Positions 58,908 through 64,000 of a stretch of DNA of 64,000 nucleotides are shown one piece after another; position 1 is the first letter of the stretch; every line of letters starts with the position of its first letter. The notes below the pieces were generated by a model. That model was not told where the DNA came from, ran no database searches, and saw only the letters and a list, made by a program, of their open reading frames with translations. The position numbers and the translations under genes were made by a program. Source of the DNA: Effrenium voratum (Eukaryota; Sar; Dinophyceae; Suessiales; Symbiodiniaceae); assembly GCA_963377175.1 (NCBI GenBank), contig CAUJNA010001245.1:1-64000 (forward strand), given 5' to 3'.

Positions 58908-60683
58908 TTAGTTCGAGTTGCTGTCACTGGCACGGAACAAAAGTAAGGACTTTCGACACCCGTATCAATGGGGGTGGGGGGGGGGACACTAAACAAATGC
59001 GAGATGTCGAAAGGGTCAGGGTCAGTTCCAGTACAACACCAAAGACAAGTTCCAATGCAAAGGCAAGAACAAGTCCACTCTTGGTTGGGGCGGACATTGG
59101 GGGGCAACGCAATTTCCACGCAGAAACCACGTGGAGAGTGTGACTCGTGTCCTCTTGATGGACCCTCCGGAGGCCACTTTTGGGGAATCTGACGCCGTCC
59201 GACCACTGCGTCCCACCCAAAAAGTTCTCCATGCTGAGCCACTTGCTCAACACCGATTCGGGTAGATGAAGGTTAGGGGTGGTGCCAACCATTAATGGGT
59301 GCCTTCGCCTTTCTATTTCTTTACATTCTTGGTCCCGATAATTGTTTTTCTCAAGGTGTTGGCTCCAAAACATGTAACACAATGCCTCCTTGGCAAAATC
59401 AAAAGACAGAAACACCTGCGGTTTGCCCTAGCTCTTAATGTTGAGCCACACGTGTGAGTCGTTTTTTAGGGGACCCCAAAATGGGCGGTGTTCCTCTTGG
59501 TTTCCCTTTCGAACCGCCAACATGACCCTCAAAAACAGGAACCACACCCACACTACTCCTGGAGTTTCTGCCCAGGATCCCCTTGAAACTCCCGGCCAAC
59601 ATGCACGCGGTGGCGGCGCCGCCCCGCCCCGTGGCCGAAAAAACAGTCAAAGAGGAAGCAGCTCCGGAGAGACCCGGGCGCCGAGCGCGCCTTTTGGTTG
59701 TTGTTTTGTTGGTTGCGGGGCGTTTGCTTCTGGGCTTCCGCTTGGTACCCAAAAGTCGAGACCCAAGGTTTGGAGTGATGCTGAAAATCCCCCTATGGGT
59801 CCGAAAGGGGAAGTCCAAGGTGTTTGTTGCCCCCGAAATCTCGCGATTGGAAGTGACCCCACATGTCCCATATTAGCCTGACCGGCCCCACTTCAAGCAG
59901 ACCTATTTTGGACTGGCAAAGGGTCGAAGTCTAGTGGACATATCGGGAAACATCGCAAGCGACTTTCGAGCACTGCATCCGAGACTCACGGCGGACATTG
60001 GGCCGAGGTCCTTTCTCCAATGAGGACAAGAGCGCGAAGTGGGCTTGTCGCATTTCCCAGCCATCAGCCTCGGGTTGATTTCCACTTGAGTATCTGTGCC
60101 AGGTTCATTCTTTGCTTGGCTACGGGAGACCCATTTACTAGCTTGCTTTTGAAGAGGGAACAAAGGAACTATGACATTTTCTTTGGTGCATTTTGCTTGG
60201 CTATTAGGACTTTAACTTTTTGCCTTATAATGGGTTTTCCACTAAACCACTAAAAGTTAAACTTTTAGCAGGGCTTCGCAGATTTCGCAGCCGAGTTTTG
60301 ATTCCAGGTGCTGATTGTGACTCCAAAAGTGGTCTGATTCCCCACGAAACTCAGGGACACCGCCCAATAAACTGGTTGCTTGATTCATATTGTGGATGGA
60401 CGAATTCCCGCACCACCTACGAAAGCCTGGAATGCTGGAATGCCCCTGTAAATACCGACCAACGGTGGTTTCAACCAAGGTTTCCAAGTGCTGCGGAATG
60501 AATTTCGTCCATCCACATGGGGTCAACGGTGAATCCGGACTTTGAATTTCAGGACGCGCAGGCGATGAGCTGGCGCGAGGCCTTCCCCCGAACGCTTGGG
60601 TGTGTGTTTTTTGAGGTGGAAGGGTCTGGACTTGACAAGGGTATACATATATGTAACTTGCGTAGGTGCAGATATATCTACAC

Positions 60684-60716
<33 letters not shown>

Positions 60717-60731
60717 GTATATGTATATACC
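60684..60731. repeat. (TA)n microsatellite
   Basis: An interrupted TATATATA/TATGTATA run. A similar run is at 52,553-52,574. Confidence 0.9.
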
Positions 60732-60999
60732 CACAGAGAGGAAGAAGGAAGGGCCAAGTGGGGGGTGGGGGAAACAATGGTAAAAGTAGGGGGCCTGGGG
60801 GGAAGAGGGAGGAGTGTTGGGGTTATTGGGTCAAATGTTGTTATCCAACGTTTTAACACCCTTGTTTGATTTCTTCCTATATTTTGTTGTAGGGTGTTAG
60901 GGGTGGATTTTCTGGGGAGTAACATTTTGTTCATTTGAAAGAGTTAGCCCTTTTAGTAGTTATCAAGTTCTGGGGTGTTGGTGGTTCATTTGCTTATTC

Positions 61000-61500
61000 C
61001 TATTCTTGTTCAAAGTCACTTGTTGTTTCCATGTAATCTCTCACAGTATCGTTATTGTTTTCTTGACCTTTCACTCTTAGTTGGTGCTTACTTGTTTGTT
61101 GGTGTTTTTTCATTTTGTATTTTCCTACCATACATTTACATAAAGGACATTCTACTTTCAATTGGTTATAGTCTTTCTGTTTTTCATTTATGTCTTCTTT
61201 GTTCTTTTCTCTATATTCTTTTGATTTTTGCTTTATTTCGTCTTTATGATTTTCACGATAAATCTTGTTCTTTTCCAGTATAGTGTCTTTGTTATTCTCT
61301 CTATATGTCTTTTTCTTCTCTACAATCTGCTCTTTGTTGTTTTCGTAATACTCCTTTGACTTTTGCTGTATTTGTTCTTTGTGTGCTTCTCTATACCGTC
61401 GTTTGCTCTCCAAGCATACATTACATTGTTTTCTTCCTTAGTTGAACTTTTCTAACAATTGAAAGACTTTACATTTGGAACATTGCTTTTTGTCTGTCAT
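61000..61500 (-). CDS. Zinc-finger/coil protein of PLV-2, with an in-frame TAA
   Basis: The ATG at 61500 gives MTDKKQCSKCKVFQLLEKFN, then a TAA, then in the same frame GRKQCNVCLESKRRYREAHK. The two CxxC pairs flank the stop, as in the gene at 44.9 kb where no stop is present. Five YRE-N/H-K-type coil repeats follow (YRENNKDTILEKNKIYRENH), then VECPLCKCMVGKYKMKKHQQ and TSKH, a C2H2-type finger. The open part starting at 61413 uses a TTG in an annotation sense only. A nonsense mutation or base error is the simplest explanation. Confidence 0.65.
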
Positions 61501-61616
61501 TGGTCTCTATATGTTTAAGGGGTTATTTCTTTAGATAAGTTTAAGGGGGTGTTATAGGTTAAAAGTTCAGTATAATTATAACATATAAGATTTTACATGT
61601 TATTATTATATTATGA

Positions 61617-62142
61617 TTATAATTTCAGTTCAGGATAATAATCTAATTGGTTTGTCTTACTTCTTTCATACATCATTTTAAAAATAATATTAACATCTCT
61701 CACTGTATTCTGAACATTAAACTTTTTACTTTCAATAAATAATTTGATATTTTCTTTAACATCTTCTCCTTTCTCTTGACTATAACCCAACAACCATAAT
61801 ATATCATCAATCATTTTATATTTTTTCTTACTGATTTTAAGAAACTGTTTAATATAATCGTAAGGTGGTATTTTATTTACAGTTAGAAATATTAAAATCT
61901 CATCTTCTACATTTCTTATGTATTCTTTTTATTCCCAACAGACATTTGATTAAAAATTGATTATCTCTCCATGTTTTACAGTTTTTACATATGTCTTCTT
62001 CACCATCCATTGAATAATTAATAATATTATTCACTATTTTATTAGGTAAACTCAATTTATACAATTCTATATTTTCTTTTTTGAAGTGACAACAATCATA
62101 GCATTTTTTATCGATATAATTATTGATTCCATCACCGTTCAT
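61617..62142 (-). CDS. Zinc-flanked F-box-like protein of PLV-2, frame-broken
   Basis: It starts MNGDGINNYIDKKCYDCCHF and has KLSLPNKIVNNIINYSMDGE between CYDC and CKNC, very close to the gene at 23.3-23.9 kb. A one-base break near 61,912 shifts frame; the second part reads NVEDEILIFLTVNKIPPYDY, NTVRDVNIIFKMMYERSK and ends DYYPELKL. Length (~175 residues) equals the PLV-1 homologue. Function unknown. Confidence 0.7.
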
Positions 62143-62307
62143 TTTTCTCTTAATATATAAGATAATATTTCTTTAAGTAGTTTTGGCTAGGGGGTTGCTG
62201 GTCGGCTGGTCTGGGTTTCAGGTTTAATTTAAATGTCTTAACCTTCTTGTTAGATTATAAAACAATGTTTAATCATATTATAAGATAATAATATGAATAA
62301 ACAAAAG

Positions 62308-62967
62308 TTAATTTGACCCGTATTCAATCTCACCAGCGATACAACCACTATAACAACTCATACTATACTCGCAACAATAATGCTCGTATCCTTTTATTAA
62401 TTGGTCTGTGTAAATTTCAATTAATTCGCTAAGAATATATCTCATACAATAATTGTTATTTCTATATGACCACCAACTGTTTAGGTTTGGAAAGCTAAAC
62501 CCACAACGTTTAAATTGTTTTAAAGCTTCAATGTTAAGACATTTTCTTAAAATGGTACAAACTTCATTTTCATTATTCTTACAGTATGATTTTAATGCTT
62601 GATAATACATTTTTCTATTTTTAAATCGTTCTTTAACTTCTTGTATATCAAATACTCGGTCAATGTGTTTTCTGTAATGTCTTATTTTTATACTATATCG
62701 GTTTTCTACCAGTAGTGTAAAAACATTATTTTGCATTAGTTTAATAACTTGTAATTGAAGTTCTGCTTTTTCCAGTCCTTCTTCAGGAATGTCTTTATTT
62801 CTCATAAAATGTTCTTCTTCATCCATCAAATACCAACAATCAAAACATGTTTCTCTAATATAGCCACCTATAAGATTACACACATCAACAGGTAAAATAT
62901 TAGCTAGTGCCACGACAGACTTACATTTATTTTTACAAGGACAATTATCATAATTAAACAGTGTCAT
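62308..62967 (-). CDS. Zinc-flanked F-box-like protein of PLV-2, intact
   Basis: The 219-residue product starts MTLFNYDNCPCKNKCKSVVA, with NILPVDVCNLIGGYIRETCF followed by DC: Cys pairs flanking an LP-x2-V-x-N-x-I-x2-Y helix. The rest is helical with further Cys residues (YCCEYSMSCYSGC). It corresponds to PLV-1 24579-25225 and is the only full-length member of that subtype in the window, so it defines the family. The F-box comparison is by pattern; the true fold is unknown. Confidence 0.7.
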   Translation of the reverse strand: MTLFNYDNCPCKNKCKSVVALANILPVDVCNLIGGYIRETCFDCWYLMDEEEHFMRNKDIPEEGLEKAELQLQVIKLMQNNVFTLLVENRYSIKIRHYRKHIDRVFDIQEVKERFKNRKMYYQALKSYCKNNENEVCTILRKCLNIEALKQFKRCGFSFPNLNSWWSYRNNNYCMRYILSELIEIYTDQLIKGYEHYCCEYSMSCYSGCIAGEIEYGSN

Positions 62968-63073
62968 TTTTTTCTCTTACTATATTATATCCATTTTTCT
63001 TTAAGTAGTTTCTATTTTATGTTAAGGGGTGGGGGTTTATACTGATAAAAATATTTTCTAACAATTTAATATA

Positions 63074-64000
63074 ATGGTGAGATTAACAAAAGACCAAATA
63101 ATCAGCAACATCTATTACGACTTAGACGAGGGTTTCGGAAGCACACAAGCGACACACAAGAAGGCAAAGGAAGAAGACCCAACAATAACAATAGACGATG
63201 TAAAGTCTTTCTTGAAGAAACAACCAAAAAAACAAATCAAAAATTATAGAGGTACTAATTCCTATACCGCTCCATTCGCACGATATGAATATCAAATAGA
63301 CATAATGCATATGTCACCCTTAGGCAAAAGACAAGAACGTTCCACAGTATGCTTTAGTCGTGATTGACATCTTCAGTAAATTAGCAGATGTAATACCGAT
63401 GGAGGAAAGAGACGGAGAGCACGTTTTGAAGGCGTTGAGAGCAGGCTTTAAAAAGATGGGTTATCCGATGTCCGTGTATTCTGATGACGACGGAGCGTTT
63501 GCAACTAAAAATCAAGTTCAGGATTTCTTCAACAGTGAAGGAATAAACCACATCGTCACGAAGACCCACGCAAATGTGGCCGAGCGTTTTATTAGAACGA
63601 TGAAAAACAAAATTCACGATAGAGTTAGGTTTAACAACATGAAATGGACCGATGCCCTAACGCAAGCATTGAAACAGTATAACAGCACATCTCACTCATC
63701 AACAAGGATGGCACCGTCTGAAGCACACAAGGACGACAATGAAATAAATGTAAAGGTCAATCTTAAACTACGAGAAAAAAACAAAAGAAAGTATCCCAAA
63801 ATAGAGGAGAACGACAAGGTAAAAGTGTTCCAAAAGAAAAGGGGTAATTACACCGACAGAAAGGAGTATAACTCTAAATGGTCTAATAAAATATTCAATA
63901 TTGATAAAATTGAATATGATATTATGGGTAATAAAACTTACAAAGTAGCAGGAATAAACAAACCGCTTTTGAGACACGAAATTTTGTTAGTTAATGATTA
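63074..64000 (+). CDS. rve-family integrase of PLV-2, one frameshift, runs to the window edge
   Basis: The ATG at 63074 follows an AATTTAATATA leader. The N-terminal part reads MVRLTKDQIISNIYYDLDEG, then FARYEYQIDIMHM with the first catalytic Asp. A frame break near 63,335 moves to YALVVIDIFSK. The second Asp is in SVYSDDDGAF and the Glu in THANVAERFIRTMKNKI. WTDALTQALKQYN, MAPSEAHKDD and a C-terminal SH3-like part (VFQKKRGNYTDRKEYNSKWS; YKVAGINKPLLRHEILLVND) follow. The stop codon is at or just past base 64,000. The domain layout matches Polinton integrases. Confidence 0.85.

Larger units (their letters stand above)
45862..60984. other. Host-like DNA without a defensible gene
   Basis: Fifteen kilobases of intermediate GC with many short overlapping ORFs on both strands, none with a recognisable domain or a consistent coding bias. 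The region contains dispersed ~80-130 bp repeats, simple repeats and telomere-like sequence, listed separately. GC-rich islands at 55.3-55.5 kb and 55.95-56.05 kb give Ala/Arg-rich frames but remain unassigned. Confidence 0.55.
60985..64000. mobile_element. Start of a second AT-rich Polinton-like virus (PLV-2), truncated by the window
   Basis: Composition turns AT-rich from about 60,990. The block carries homologues of PLV-1 left-arm genes (zinc-finger/coil, two F-box-like zinc proteins) and an rve integrase. The gene order matches the PLV-1 left arm, but the integrase here points away from the others. The outer end is not defined because the opposite TIR lies outside the window. Confidence 0.75.

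Noticed and set aside
58724..59143. Long ORFs with Lys-Gln-Thr-Asn or Leu-Phe-Val-Cys runs
   Set aside because: They cross the (GTTT)n repeat and have no other support.
45862..60984. Many 60-200-codon ORFs as host genes
   Set aside because: They overlap on both strands, lack recognisable motifs, and several run through dispersed repeats A and B.

Overview
The window looks like nuclear DNA of a dinoflagellate alga (inference) into which several generations of Polinton-like viruses (PLVs, relatives of virophages and Mavericks) have integrated. The host-like parts are GC-rich or intermediate in GC. They are packed with tandem arrays, foldbacks, degenerate TTTAGGG-type telomere-like repeats and transposon-type gene families that I associate with dinoflagellate genomes. 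Two AT-rich blocks stand out sharply from them.

Layout. 1-4.6 kb: remains of a GC-rich virus-like element, made of an rve-type integrase fragment (+) and a gene (-) that reads J-domain, acidic Glu/Ala/Gln/Thr repeat, TVpol-like DNA polymerase, superfamily 3 helicase. 4.8-8.2 kb: tandem arrays, including one repeat family present in both orientations. 8.2-9.24 kb: a GC-rich gene with an HNH nuclease domain. 9.24-17.97 kb: an 8.7-kb segment bounded by inverted terminal repeats and carrying exon-like blocks on the minus strand, among them a candidate transposase. 17.97-20.3 kb: a degraded second copy of the HNH gene, a ~490-bp foldback, a GC-rich fragment of a double-jelly-roll major capsid protein, and a second broken integrase. 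20.3-22.7 kb: no gene recognised.

22,723-45,856 is an almost complete AT-rich PLV of about 23.1 kb. It has ~585-bp terminal inverted repeats (TIRs), each carrying a copy of a zinc-finger gene, and a 5-bp target duplication (GTAAC) on both sides. It encodes an rve integrase, a family-B DNA polymerase joined to an SF1 helicase, several small putative virion proteins, penton, lipase-like protein, major capsid protein, a trimeric-fibre-like protein with an S74 chaperone/autoprotease, a GIY-YIG nuclease, an A32-like packaging ATPase and a C5 DNA methyltransferase. Together these supply integration (integrase and TIRs), replication (polymerase-helicase), capsid assembly (MCP and penton), genome packaging (ATPase), attachment (fibre, perhaps with the lipase) and DNA modification (methyltransferase). 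Many reading frames are broken by one-base changes in A/T runs, which points to sequencing error or early decay. Perfect hairpins sit at the 3' ends of most genes, often overlapping the stop codon.

45.9-60.9 kb is host-like DNA with dispersed and simple repeats and no gene I can defend. From about 61 kb to the end lies the first part of a second AT-rich PLV related to the first, with a zinc-finger/coil gene, two members of the same F-box-like zinc-protein family, and an rve integrase that reaches the window edge.
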